Below, in pieces: positions 1-8,430 of a DNA stretch of 64,000 nt. A program made the position numbers and the translations under genes. The notes under the pieces were generated by a model, which saw nothing but the letters and a program-made list of their open reading frames with translations, was not told where the DNA came from and made no database searches. Position 1 is the stretch's first letter, and each line of letters starts with the position of its first letter. The stretch is from Reyranella sp. (GTDB lineage: Bacteria; Pseudomonadota; Alphaproteobacteria; Reyranellales; Reyranellaceae), in the NCBI RefSeq assembly GCF_030651995.1, contig NZ_JAUSBN010000004.1, forward strand, positions 36,939-100,938, given 5' to 3'.

Positions 1-2160
1 GCGCCCCAAGGCCAGCGCCCGAAGACGCTCGCGGCGCTGAAGCAGGCGGCCGCGGCCGAGCGTCCGGCCTCGCAGGCGATCCCGACCGTCGCCGAGCTGG
101 CGCGCGACCTCTCCGCGATCGACTGGCCGCGCCTCGTCGAGGAGCGGATCAGCCACTTTGCCTCCGCCTACTTCGATCAGGGCCAGGCGCTGTGGATCGG
201 CGGCCCGGCGCGCGGCGCCTACGCGGCCTGGCGGGCCGTCGCCACCCACGACCTGACGCCGGAAATCGTCGGCCTCGAGGGTTTTGCCCAGACCGTCGCC
301 GATGCCCCCGCCGATGCCGGGGCCGCGCTGGAGGACTGCGTCGCCCGCCTCGGCCTGAGCGGGCCGGCGCTGGAGAGCTATTTCCACCGGCTGCTGACGA
401 CGCTCGGCGGCTGGGCCCAGGTCGCCCGCTACCGGCTCTGGCAGGCGGAGCTGGGCGGCGGGACCAACGGCGCCGTGACCGACCTGCTCGCCATCCGGAT
501 CACCTGGGAGGCGGCGCTCCTTCGCCAGTACGGCGGCGCGCTCGAACCCCAGTGGCAGGCCGCCATCGCCAACCATGCCGAGCCGGCCGCCCCGACCCCG
601 GAAGATGTCGTCGACGCGATCCTGCAGGAGGCGGCCGAACGCGCCGCGCAGCGGCGGCTGCACGCCCTTCTCGGCGCGACGCCGTCGGCGCCGGCGGCCC
701 CCGGTCGCCCGGCACTCCAGATGGCCTTCTGCATCGACGTGCGGTCGGAAGTGTTCCGGCGGGCGCTGGAGAGCGTCGATCCCGCCATCCGGACCCTGGG
801 CTTCGCCGGCTTCTTCGGCCTGCGGCTCGGCCATCGCCGCTTCGCCTCGGACGTGGTCGAGGACCGCCTCCCCGTCCTGCTCGCGCCGACGCTGCTGACG
901 TGCTCCGGCACCGCGACTCCCGCGACGGAAAGCGCCGACCGGACGGCGCGGATCGCGGCCCGCGCGCAGCGCGCCTGGGGCCGCTTCAAGCTGGCGGCGA
1001 TCTCCTCCTTCGCCTTCGTCGAGGCCGCGGGTCCGCTCTATGTCGGGAAGCTCCTGTCCGACGGACTGGCGCTGAAGCGGCATACGGCGCCGAACGACCC
1101 GGCACCGCGCCCGGCCGAGAGCCTGGATCACGAAACGAGACTGGCGATGGCCGCCAGCGTGCTCAAGGCGATGTCGCTCACCGAGGGGTTCGCGCGGCTG
1201 GTCCTGCTGGCCGGACACGGCGCCAACGTCGTCAACAACCCGCATGCCAGCGCGCTGCATTGCGGCGCCTGCGGCGGCTATTCCGGCGAAGTGAACGCCC
1301 GGCTGCTCGCCGTCCTGCTCAACGACCGCGAGATCCGCAGCGGCCTCGCCGCCCAGGGCATCGCGATCCCCGACGACACGCTGTTCCTCGGCGCCCTGCA
1401 CGACACCACGACCGACGCGGTCACGATCTACGCCGACGACCACCCCTCCGCCGCCCATGCGAACGACCTGGCGCAGGCCGGGCGCTGGCTGAAATCGGCC
1501 GGCCTGCTGGCGCGGGGCGAACGGGCGCTGCGCCTGCCCCGGGCCGCGCACGGCGAGGACATCCCGCGCCGCGCCCGCGACTGGGCCGAGCTGCGGCCCG
1601 AATGGGGGCTGGCCGGCTGCAACGCCTTCATCGCCGCGCCGCGCGCGCGCACCGCGGGGCGCGACCTCGCGGGCCGCGCCTTCCTGCACGACTATGACTG
1701 GCGGCGCGACGAGGGCTTCGGCGTGCTGGAGCTGATCCTGACGGCGCCGGTCGTCGTCGCCAGCTGGATCAGCCTGCAATATTACGGATCGAGCGTCGCG
1801 CCCGAGATGTTCGGCGCGGGCAACAAGCTCCTGCACAATGTCACGGGCGGGATCGGCGTGGTCGAGGGCAATGGCGGCCTGCTGCGGGTCGGACTGCCCT
1901 GGCAGTCGGTCCATGACGGCGAGGCGCTGACGCACGAACCGCTGCGGCTGTCCGTGCTGATCGAGGCGCCGCGGGAAGCCATCGCGGACGTGCTGGAGCG
2001 GCACCCCGAGGTGCGCGCGCTGTTCGACAATCGCTGGCTGCACCTGTTCGCGCTCGACGACCAGGGCCGCAGGACCTGGCGCTATGCCGGCGACCTCGGC
2101 TGGGAGGCTGCGACCGGTGAACCGACGACTCAACACGAACCGGAACGGGTAATCGCATGA
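1..2160 (+). CDS. dabA: DabA-like inorganic carbon uptake subunit (DUF2309), 5' end cut by window
   Basis: The frame is open from base 1, so the start lies outside the window; 719 residues are visible against about 800 or more for the family. DUF2309/DabA proteins are beta-carbonic-anhydrase-like zinc proteins that work with the membrane subunit DabB to accumulate inorganic carbon. The four expected zinc ligands are present: Cys244 and Asp246 (in CIDVRSE), His406 (in AGHGAN) and Cys421 (in LHCGACGG), with the 15-residue His-Cys spacing known from Halothiobacillus DabA. The stop codon overlaps the cysD start (ATGA), so the two are translationally coupled. DabB would be expected upstream, outside the window. 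Function as a carbon pump is inferred from family; the identification is firm. Confidence 0.9.
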   Translation, partial: APQGQRPKTLAALKQAAAAERPASQAIPTVAELARDLSAIDWPRLVEERISHFASAYFDQGQALWIGGPARGAYAAWRAVATHDLTPEIVGLEGFAQTVADAPADAGAALEDCVARLGLSGPALESYFHRLLTTLGGWAQVARYRLWQAELGGGTNGAVTDLLAIRITWEAALLRQYGGALEPQWQAAIANHAEPAAPTPEDVVDAILQEAAERAAQRRLHALLGATPSAPAAPGRPALQMAFCIDVRSEVFRRALESVDPAIRTLGFAGFFGLRLGHRRFASDVVEDRLPVLLAPTLLTCSGTATPATESADRTARIAARAQRAWGRFKLAAISSFAFVEAAGPLYVGKLLSDGLALKRHTAPNDPAPRPAESLDHETRLAMAASVLKAMSLTEGFARLVLLAGHGANVVNNPHASALHCGACGGYSGEVNARLLAVLLNDREIRSGLAAQGIAIPDDTLFLGALHDTTTDAVTIYADDHPSAAHANDLAQAGRWLKSAGLLARGERALRLPRAAHGEDIPRRARDWAELRPEWGLAGCNAFIAAPRARTAGRDLAGRAFLHDYDWRRDEGFGVLELILTAPVVVASWISLQYYGSSVAPEMFGAGNKLLHNVTGGIGVVEGNGGLLRVGLPWQSVHDGEALTHEPLRLSVLIEAPREAIADVLERHPEVRALFDNRWLHLFALDDQGRRTWRYAGDLGWEAATGEPTTQHEPERVIA

Positions 2161-3053
2161 CCGACCTTCCCCGCCATCTCGCCGCGCTCGAATCGGAATC
2201 GATCCACATCCTGCGCGAAGGCGTCGCCGAATCGCGCAACCCCGTGCTGCTCTTCTCCGGCGGCAAGGACTCGACGGTGCTGGCCCATCTGGTGCTGCGC
2301 GCCTTCTATCCCGCGCGCCCGCCGATCCCCCTGCTCCACATCGATTCGACCTGGGAGTTCGCCGACGTGCTGGCCTTCCGCGACGCCTTCGCGGAAAAGC
2401 ACGAATTCCGTCTGCTGGTCCACGCCAACGAGCAGGGCCGCGCGGAGAACATCAACCCGTTCGACCACGGCGACGTCTACACGACCGTGATGCGCACCGA
2501 GCCGCTGAAGGCGGCGCTGACGGAAGGCGGCTTCGACGTCATCTTCGGCGGCGCCCGGCGCGACGAGGAGGCGACCCGGGCCAAGGAGCGCATCGTCTCG
2601 GTCCGCAGCGCCAGCCATGGCTGGGAGCCGCGCGCGCAGCGCCCCGAGCCCTGGCGCGCCTTCAACTGGCGGCTCTCGCCCGGCCAGTCGATCCGCGCCT
2701 TCCCGCTCTCCAACTGGACCGAGCAGGATCTGTGGCTCTACATCCTGGCGCGCCGGATCGAGCTGGCGCCGCTCTATCTCGCCGCCGAGCGCCCCGTGGT
2801 GATGCGCGACGGGCTGCGCATCGTGGTCGACGACCCGGCGCGCATGCGCTGGCGGCCGGGCGAAGAGGCGGCCCGCGAAACCGTCCGCTTCCGCACCCTG
2901 GGCTGCTGGCCCGTGACGGCCGCCGAGCCCTCGCACGCCAACACCCTCACCGAGGTGGTCGCCGAGACCCTCACAGCAAAAGCCTCCGAGCGCCGCGGCC
3001 GCATCGGCGACGCCGGCTCGCTCGAGAACCAGAAGCGCCAGGGCTATTTCTGA
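2157..3053 (+). CDS. cysD: Sulfate adenylyltransferase subunit 2 (CysD)
   Basis: This 298-residue protein is the adenylyl-transferring subunit of ATP sulfurylase, making APS from ATP and sulfate. The PP-loop SGGKDST is at residues 34-40, and the protein carries the family blocks [20 protein letters not shown] and [16 protein letters not shown] and ends in the usual [12 protein letters not shown]. Length matches the family (about 300). The ATG overlaps the dabA stop. CysD normally needs the GTPase CysN, usually encoded directly downstream; here a 79-codon ORF follows and no cysN is visible. Either cysN lies upstream of dabA or elsewhere, or this copy works alone. Confidence 0.95.
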   Translation: MTDLPRHLAALESESIHILREGVAESRNPVLLFSGGKDSTVLAHLVLRAFYPARPPIPLLHIDSTWEFADVLAFRDAFAEKHEFRLLVHANEQGRAENINPFDHGDVYTTVMRTEPLKAALTEGGFDVIFGGARRDEEATRAKERIVSVRSASHGWEPRAQRPEPWRAFNWRLSPGQSIRAFPLSNWTEQDLWLYILARRIELAPLYLAAERPVVMRDGLRIVVDDPARMRWRPGEEAARETVRFRTLGCWPVTAAEPSHANTLTEVVAETLTAKASERRGRIGDAGSLENQKRQGYF

Positions 3054-3065
3054 CGGAGGACGCCC

Positions 3066-3305
3066 ATGCCGCCGCCCGATGACGCGCTGAAGACGAACGA
3101 ACAACGCATCGCCTGGGTCCTTGCGCACCCCAGCACGAGCGCCTGGCTGAAGGACGCGCTCCGGGGCGCCCGGCAACGCGATCCGGTCGAGGTGCTGAAC
3201 GAGCTGGAGATCCTGACCCTGCTGCTGCGCAACGACTGCGATGCCCGGATTCGTTTGTTTCGTTTGGAGGCGGAGACCGACACGGACGGCCAGAGGAAGG
3301 ATTGA
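3066..3305 (+). CDS. Small hypothetical protein downstream of cysD
   Basis: A 79-residue acidic/basic soluble protein with no signal peptide or membrane segment. It starts 12 bp after cysD behind a good ribosome site (GGAGGA at 3055-3060, five bases before ATG), which makes it very likely real and co-transcribed. It is largely helical by eye (TNEQRIAWVLAHPSTSAWLKDAL). I do not recognise a family; its position suggests an accessory role in sulfate activation, which is inference only. Confidence 0.65.
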   Translation: MPPPDDALKTNEQRIAWVLAHPSTSAWLKDALRGARQRDPVEVLNELEILTLLLRNDCDARIRLFRLEAETDTDGQRKD

Positions 3306-3316
3306 GCGGGCAAAAG

Positions 3317-3438
3317 CCGTCGTCTCGACCGGAGCGCGCAGCGCGGAGCGGAGAGACCTTCTCTCGACGATTCGCCGGCTTTTGTTGGAGAGAAGATCTC
3401 TCCACTCCGCACCTTCGGTGCTCCGGTCGAGATGACGG
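3317..3438. repeat. Palindromic intergenic repeat, family A
   Basis: Two arms of about 45 bases are imperfect inverted copies: the left arm begins CCGTCGTCTCGACCGGAGC and the right arm reads as its complement ending GCTCCGGTCGAGATGACGG. Internal GCGCGCAGCGC / CACCTTCGGTG segments form sub-hairpins. This is the form of repetitive extragenic palindromes widespread in alphaproteobacterial chromosomes. It lies between the cysD operon and the DUF808 gene and may also act as a transcript end. Confidence 0.75.
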
Positions 3439-3611
3439 GCTGCATTTGGAATTCCTTGCGGACCCATATAGAGAGTCAAACTCAGCAAGGGCTGGCATAA
3501 CAAGTCATCCCGGCGGCCCGCCGAGCCCCTTGGCAAAACAGGAAATCTCGAAATGGCAGTGACGGGCCCCGTGGGCTGCTCTCCCCGGTCGCTTCGGCGT
3601 TCAGTGCGGCC

Positions 3612-4619
3612 ATGAGCGGCGGTCTCGTGGCGCTGCTCGACGACATCGCGTCCCTGGCGAAGCTCGCCGCCGCGTCGATCGACGACATCGCCGGACAGTC
3701 GGCAAAGGCCGGCGTCAAGGCAGCCGGCGTGGTCATCGACGACACGGCCGTCACCCCACGCTACGTCACCGAGTTCAGCCCGGCGCGCGAGCTGCCGATC
3801 ATCGGCCGGATCGCGCTCGGCTCGCTGCGCAACAAGCTCCTGATCCTCCTCCCCGCGGCCCTGGCCCTGAGCCTCCTGCTGCCCGGGGCGATCACGCCGC
3901 TTCTGATGATCGGCGGGGCGTACCTCTGCTACGAAGGCGCGGAGAAGCTCTACGAAGTCGTTTTCCCGCACGCGGCGCAGGCTCACGAGGCGACGATCGA
4001 GCCGGTCGCCCTCGATGCGCAGACCCTCGAGGATGAGAAGATCGCGAGCGCCATCAAGACCGACTTCATCCTCTCGGCCGAGATCATGGCGATCACGCTG
4101 GCCGCCCTGCCCGCGGGCGGCTGGCTGAAACAGGCGATTATCCTCGCCGTCGTGGCCGTCGGCATCACCGCGGCGGTCTACGGCGCCGTGGCCCTGATCG
4201 TCAAAGCGGACGATTTCGGCCTGGCGCTGGCCCGGCTGTCGCCGGCATCGGCGCTTGCCGCGCCGTTGCGCGTCACGGGCCGCGCGATCGTGCGGGCCAT
4301 GCCGCATCTCCTGAAGGCGCTCGCGGCGATCGGCACGGCGGCGATGATCTGGGTCGGCGGCGGCATCATCCTGCACGGCCTCGACGCCTATGGCCTTGGC
4401 GGACCGACGCATATGCTGCACGACGCCGGCGCCGCCGTCGCGTGCGCCGTTCCCGTGGCCAAGCCGCTCGTCGCCTGGGGGGTGGAAGCCGCCGGCTTCG
4501 GCGTGGCCGGACTTGTCATCGGGCTGCTGGCGATCCCGTTGACCAGCCGCGTGCTGTCGCCGCTCTGGCGCCGGGTCAAACCGCTGGGCCGCCGGATGCT
4601 GTCGAGAGGCCGGGCCTGA
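3612..4619 (+). CDS. DUF808 family (YedI-like) membrane protein
   Basis: A 335-residue integral membrane protein. The N-terminus SGGLVALLDDIASLAKLAA and the block KAAGVVIDDTAVTPRYV are hallmarks of DUF808. Several hydrophobic helices follow (around residues 75-105, 155-200, 235-260, 285-305), and GGAYLCYEGAEKLYE is also conserved in the family. Function is unknown for the family. No strong Shine-Dalgarno was seen before the ATG; upstream is a palindromic repeat, so it is probably its own transcription unit. Confidence 0.88.
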   Translation: MSGGLVALLDDIASLAKLAAASIDDIAGQSAKAGVKAAGVVIDDTAVTPRYVTEFSPARELPIIGRIALGSLRNKLLILLPAALALSLLLPGAITPLLMIGGAYLCYEGAEKLYEVVFPHAAQAHEATIEPVALDAQTLEDEKIASAIKTDFILSAEIMAITLAALPAGGWLKQAIILAVVAVGITAAVYGAVALIVKADDFGLALARLSPASALAAPLRVTGRAIVRAMPHLLKALAAIGTAAMIWVGGGIILHGLDAYGLGGPTHMLHDAGAAVACAVPVAKPLVAWGVEAAGFGVAGLVIGLLAIPLTSRVLSPLWRRVKPLGRRMLSRGRA

Positions 4620-5013
4620 CGGCGGCAAGCGATTCTCGGCGAGGCAGAAATCCATTGCCAGTGCTCAGCCGGTCGCGGAGGACGAGGATGAGGTCGCGGA
4701 TGGGCGGCATGCGGGCGAGGAATTAAGGCCTCAGGTATCCGCTCAGCCGGCTTACAGATGTTATCGAAGGCAATTAAGGAGGCTGCACTCACCGGGAAGA
4801 CGCCGCGAGGCAAGCCGCAGCTGGAGCCAATTGTCGCCCCTCGATAAGCGAAGGCTCGGCGAAACGCGGCGCCAAGCGCTATTCTCAAGCCATGCCCAAG
4901 AATTCTTTCTTGTCTTGCGTAACGTGTTTGAGCGCGTCCTGGCCAAAAAGGTCGGCAATCAAATGACGGGTAACTTCTCGCGCGTTGCAGGAGATGACGT
5001 ACAGTCATGCCAT
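4620..5013. other. Intergenic region without recognised gene
   Basis: About 390 bases between the DUF808 gene and the 3' end of the barrel pseudogene. Open frames here show no convincing start, ribosome site or family signature. No strong hairpin terminator or tRNA was seen. Confidence 0.5.
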
Positions 5014-5810
5014 TCAGAACCTAACCTGCAGCCCACCAACGAACAGGTTTCAGGATTGCCGCCCCAGGCCCACCGTCCAGGAATCCGTCGGCAAGTGAGG
5101 GGGAAGCGTTTCGCCGAACGTGTACTGCGTGGGATTGATGGACAGGTGCCTGTATTCGGCGAACAGGAGCAGGTTCCTGGCCACCTCCCCTTTCACGCCC
5201 GCCTTGAATTGCATTGCGAAGGCCGTCGCCGACGCATCCGGTCCTGAGTCGAAATGATTGATGCCGGGCTCGCTGGGATTGGTCGAATTGGCCCCCTGGA
5301 TGGAGACGCGCGCCACGCCCGCGCCCACGCCGAGATAGGGAAAGATCTTGCTGGAATAAGGCGTCTGGACGGTGAAGACCGCGTTCGCGAGCAACACGCC
5401 GACGGTCAGGGGAGGGTGACGTACTGCGTTCCCAGCACGCCGGGGTTGATGGGCATGTCGCCGACCGGCGATTGCTGCCCGATGTAGAGGCCCTCCAGCT
5501 CGGCGGCAGGCTTCAGGCTCCATTCCGATGGCCCGAAGGTCTGGCGCTTCCCTTCGTAGCCCGCCTGGAGGCCCAGCACGCCAACGGGTTCGCCGCCGGT
5601 CTTGCCCTGCGCATCGACACCGACGCGCGTGTTCAAGGGGCCGGGAAGGTAGAAGCCCCCTTCCTGCCGCGCGCTCATCGACGAGGCCGTGCCGGCGCCG
5701 CCGAACACGCCGATGTAGACGCCCGGCTCGCTCGTCGTGTCCGACGCGAAGCACGGGCTCGCGCCGAGCGAACAGATGAGGGCTAACAGGGAAATCAGCC
5801 GGCTTTTCAT
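5014..5810 (-). pseudogene. Outer-membrane beta-barrel protein, broken twice
   Basis: The ATG at 5810 starts a clear signal peptide (MKSRLISLLALICSLGASPCFAS) followed by barrel-type sequence (GVYIGVFGGAGTASS, GLQAGYEGK, ELEGLYIGQQSP). The frame closes at TGA near 5406 within a C run (CTCCCCTGACC); one extra C would continue directly into LTVGVLLANAVFTVQTPYS and on through YLGVGAGVARVSIQG, FAEYRHLSINP and WTVGLG. In that frame a second stop, TGA at 5050-5052, interrupts; reading through gives NLFVGGLQVRF and a stop at 5014. A terminal Phe is the usual signature of outer-membrane barrels, so the gene probably once ended there. Two independent lesions argue for a real pseudogene rather than a sequencing error. 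Confidence 0.75.
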
Positions 5811-5842
5811 CTGCGGACGCCTGTCCCTTCCGATATCACGCG

Positions 5843-6823
5843 TCATTGCCCCCGAGCCGCCCAATGCTCGAAATGCCGCTTCAGGGCCTCGGGAAGTTCA
5901 CCAAAGAAGGCCGCATCGAGCGGATAGTGCGGCATCGTTTGCCGAACGGCGTCGAGCAGCGCGATGCCTTGCTTGCGGTCCTTGGGCTTCTTCTGGGGAT
6001 TGCGCCCGGGCTTTTCGGCCATCCACAGTTTGTGAAGCGCAAACCAGCGTGGGTCCGGGACGATCATGCGCGCGGCTTCCCCACCGTACACGCCAACCAC
6101 CCGATCGATCGGGCGGCCGTTCAGCAGCCATTCCTGTTCCGGCAGCGCCACCGGGCGCGGCTTGTCGCGCGCCTGCTGCCCGCCGATCCGGCTGGGCGCC
6201 GAGAGGATTTCGACCTCGTAGGCCTTGGCATTGCGGGCCTGGAACGGACGTTCGGCGTTGACGGTATAGGTCATGTCGACCTCCTTGAGCACTTTCCACA
6301 AGGTCGGGCGGGTCGTGTCCGCCGCGATCGCGGTCAGGGCCATGTCGAAGTCGAGTGTCGAATCCGGCGCATCGCGGATGAAGGCATTGGCTTCGAGTGC
6401 ATAGGCGACGAGTGCATTGGTGCCGACGACCATGGCCTGCTCGCCCAGAAACCGAATGCGATCGGCCTCGCGCAGGATCTTGCCGGCTTCGGCGGGAAGC
6501 ATTGGCAGGCGCAGCGCGCGGTAGAGACTGGCTTGCTCCTTGAGCGTCTTCTTGCTCTGGGCGAGGCGGTCCTTCAGTTCGGCCTTCCCGGTCTTGTAGG
6601 TCTCGAACTCGGCTTGCTTGTCGGGGTCGAGCGGTCCCTTGCTCCTCATGTTGCCGGCCCGGTCCGTCACCTCGTAGAGATACTCCCGGCCCGAGACCTC
6701 CTTGATCCGCATGTTGTAGGGGATGTCGTTCAGCGTGCGCAGTGTCTCCATCCAGACCTGATAGGCCTGTTCGAGATTTACGATGACCCGCGCCTGTTCA
6801 TCGGAGAATGCTTCGAGCGCCAT
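5843..6823 (-). CDS. GSU2403-type nucleotidyltransferase-fold protein
   Basis: A 326-residue soluble protein starting at the ATG at 6823. Features of the GSU2403 nucleotidyltransferase family are visible: a helical N-terminal part with a charged linker (about 70-105), then VVGTNALVAYALEANAFI and STLDFDMALTA, resembling the G(T/S) and D-x-D strands of a minimal nucleotidyltransferase core, and later RPIDRVVGVYGGEAARMIVPDPRWFALHKLWMAEK. Such proteins are related to the AbiEii/MNT group, but biochemistry is unknown. There is no adjacent antitoxin-like gene. The ATG is directly preceded by, and the promoter is embedded in, an array of TGCAGGGTAA half-sites, suggesting tight repression. Confidence 0.75.
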   Translation of the reverse strand: MALEAFSDEQARVIVNLEQAYQVWMETLRTLNDIPYNMRIKEVSGREYLYEVTDRAGNMRSKGPLDPDKQAEFETYKTGKAELKDRLAQSKKTLKEQASLYRALRLPMLPAEAGKILREADRIRFLGEQAMVVGTNALVAYALEANAFIRDAPDSTLDFDMALTAIAADTTRPTLWKVLKEVDMTYTVNAERPFQARNAKAYEVEILSAPSRIGGQQARDKPRPVALPEQEWLLNGRPIDRVVGVYGGEAARMIVPDPRWFALHKLWMAEKPGRNPQKKPKDRKQGIALLDAVRQTMPHYPLDAAFFGELPEALKRHFEHWAARGQ

Positions 6824-6826
6824 GGA

Positions 6827-6940
6827 TTACCCTGCAAATTCTGTATCTAACAATATGCAGGGTAAATACTTATATTTCAATGATTACCCTGCATATTATA
6901 CATTTCTCTATTTTGCAGGGTAAATCGGAGAAATTACCCT
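6827..6940 (-). promoter_or_regulatory. Promoter with alternating TGCAGGGTAA operator array
   Basis: The 10-mer TTACCCTGCA or its complement TGCAGGGTAA occurs at 6827-6836, 6856-6865, 6884-6893 and 6914-6923, with a partial fifth copy (TTACCCT) at 6934-6940. Orientation alternates, and copies start 28-30 bp apart. On the minus strand a sigma70-like promoter is visible: -35 TTTACC (6919-6924), an 18-bp spacer and -10 TATAAT (6895-6900). The half-sites overlap the -35, lie next to the -10 and cover the ribosome-binding region of the nucleotidyltransferase gene. The local sequence is strikingly AT-rich compared with its surroundings. Confidence 0.75.
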
Positions 6941-6950
6941 CTCGAACGAA

Positions 6951-7647
6951 ATGACCGAAATAAACGAAACATTCGAAGCCGATGCCGCACCCTCGAATTC
7001 GCCGCGAATGGTTCTCATTTCTGGGCATGCGCGGCCGGCAGCGCGTTTCCGGCGCCGGGCACGGGTTCGCGCCGACGGCGCGGGATGCCGGCGCGTTCGG
7101 AATCGATTCAGGCACTTGCCTCATCCTGAGGAGCGCCGCGAAGCGGCGCGTCTCGAAGGATGGGTACGAGCACCGCATCTGTTGCCCATCCTTCGAGACG
7201 GCTGCTGCGCAGCCTCCTCAGGATGAGGTTGTAGGGGTAAACCTGGCGCGGAGACTCAAGCGACGTAACTCACATCACGTGGGAGCAGATCCCTCGCAAA
7301 GGCTCGGGATGACGGCCACGGGCCGTCACTCCCACTCGATTATTTCCTGTCGACATATCACATTGATTTTATTCAAGAAAATAATTTCCTTAGACTTCTA
7401 TACCGTCATGCACACCGTCAGAAAACGCCGCTGTTGAAAGCATTGAATTTTTTGGCCTGATCTCTGAGATGCGCCTTCCGCCATCTATCGCCAAGCCCGG
7501 CTAAGAAAGCCCGCGCAAGGCCCACTCAAATCGACCCCGCCGATTCCCCGCCTGAATAGCCGAGGTTAATGGCGACCTGTGAACTATACCGTCACGGCCG
7601 CCCCACCGCCCATGAGCGGCGCGCGCTACCCTCTTCGAAACAACCCG
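6951..7647. other. Repeat-rich intergenic region, no recognised gene
   Basis: About 700 bases hold the palindromic repeat at 7119-7228, a short perfect hairpin GACGGCC-ACG-GGCCGTC at 7311-7327 and an AT-rich stretch near 7340-7460. Open frames in it read through the repeats and look spurious. This is a plausible left boundary of the acquired island, but no attachment-site duplication was identified. Confidence 0.5.
7119..7228. repeat. Palindromic intergenic repeat, family B
   Basis: The left arm starts CCTCATCCTGAGGAGC and runs to GTCTCGAAGGATGGG; the right arm is its complement, CCCATCCTTCGAGAC to CCTCAGGATGAGG. Each arm contains a small internal hairpin (GCGCCGC-GAA-GCGGCGC in the left; GGCTGCTGCGCAGCC in the right). 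This CATCCTGAGGAG...CTCAGGATG unit is a familiar repeat of alphaproteobacterial chromosomes. Confidence 0.8.
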
Positions 7648-8406
7648 CTAACCAGACGCTTGCAACCGCTCGCGATGACGGGCCAGCCTCCGCCGATGTT
7701 CGTCGTTAAGCGAGATCGGCGAGCACCAGCGCAATTCGCTCCGTGCAGCTTCGCTCAGGGTTCGCGAGAGTTCTGGTTTGCCCTCGTCGTCAAAGGTCAC
7801 AAGCGCGCGGTCGAAGGCGGCATCCCATAGGGCCGACAGAAGTAGTCCGTTGTGCACATCAAGCCGCTCGGCATCACTTTCGCAGTCCGCCCATGGGACG
7901 ATGTGCGAGGCGCGCAGAAGGGCCGCATCGGAGATACCAGTAAGGGGGCAGCGTCCCTGCCAGTAATCCATCAGGCGCGCCCGAAATATGTCCTGGCCGA
8001 TTCTCTGCACTACAAGCCGTTCGGCCTCAGTTGTTCGGGGCAGATCTGCGACGCAACGCTCAAACTCCCTTAGCGGTGCATCGGGCAGGCTGACACTTAA
8101 TTCATATACGCGACGCAGCACCACGTAGAGCGCTCCGAGAGCCTCGAAAAAATAACGAGCGTGGCCGGGACCAGGAACGTCGGCGGCGGGTAAATCCAGT
8201 TCTTGGATGACGCCAAAATGGTCGAGGGCCAGAAACCACGGCCCTGACGGTGTTGTAGCAGCTACAAAAATTGAGCCCCTAGCGGTGGTCGAGCCGAAAG
8301 CCGCCCAACCCGCTTCTTCCCCGAGAACGCGACGGAAGCCACTCTGCGACGCGACCTTCTGGCACTCCTCGCGGACAACGAACGATTGAGGCGATTCGAT
8401 TGTCAT
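7648..8406 (-). CDS. HNH endonuclease (HNH_2 type), last gene of defence operon
   Basis: A 252-residue protein. The C-terminal half carries an HNH core of the HNH_2 type: CPLTG around 153-157, SHIVPW with His168, DVHNGLLL with His185-Asn186, then ALWDAAFD. These supply the metal-binding His and Asn of a beta-beta-alpha-metal nuclease. The N-terminal half (1-130) is a separate alpha/beta region with no recognised family, possibly a sensor or specificity domain. It starts 24 bp after the SMC-like ATPase stop and is the promoter-distal gene of the five-gene operon, so it is the likely DNA-cleaving effector. That role is inferred. Confidence 0.85.
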   Translation of the reverse strand: MTIESPQSFVVREECQKVASQSGFRRVLGEEAGWAAFGSTTARGSIFVAATTPSGPWFLALDHFGVIQELDLPAADVPGPGHARYFFEALGALYVVLRRVYELSVSLPDAPLREFERCVADLPRTTEAERLVVQRIGQDIFRARLMDYWQGRCPLTGISDAALLRASHIVPWADCESDAERLDVHNGLLLSALWDAAFDRALVTFDDEGKPELSRTLSEAARSELRWCSPISLNDEHRRRLARHRERLQASG

Positions 8407-8430
8407 AGTTTCGGTCGCCTCCTCTGAGAA

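Noticed and set aside
192..1697. Plus-strand frame within dabA in another phase
   Set aside because: Arg/Pro-rich shadow; the DabA frame has zinc ligands and conserved blocks throughout.
2130..4655. Very long minus-strand open frame opposite cysD and the DUF808 gene
   Set aside because: It is antisense to two recognised genes, runs through a palindromic repeat, has no family signature and is the expected shadow of high-GC codon use.
6951..7437. Small plus-strand frames right of the nucleotidyltransferase promoter
   Set aside because: They read directly through the palindromic repeat at 7119-7228; no ribosome site or homology recognised.
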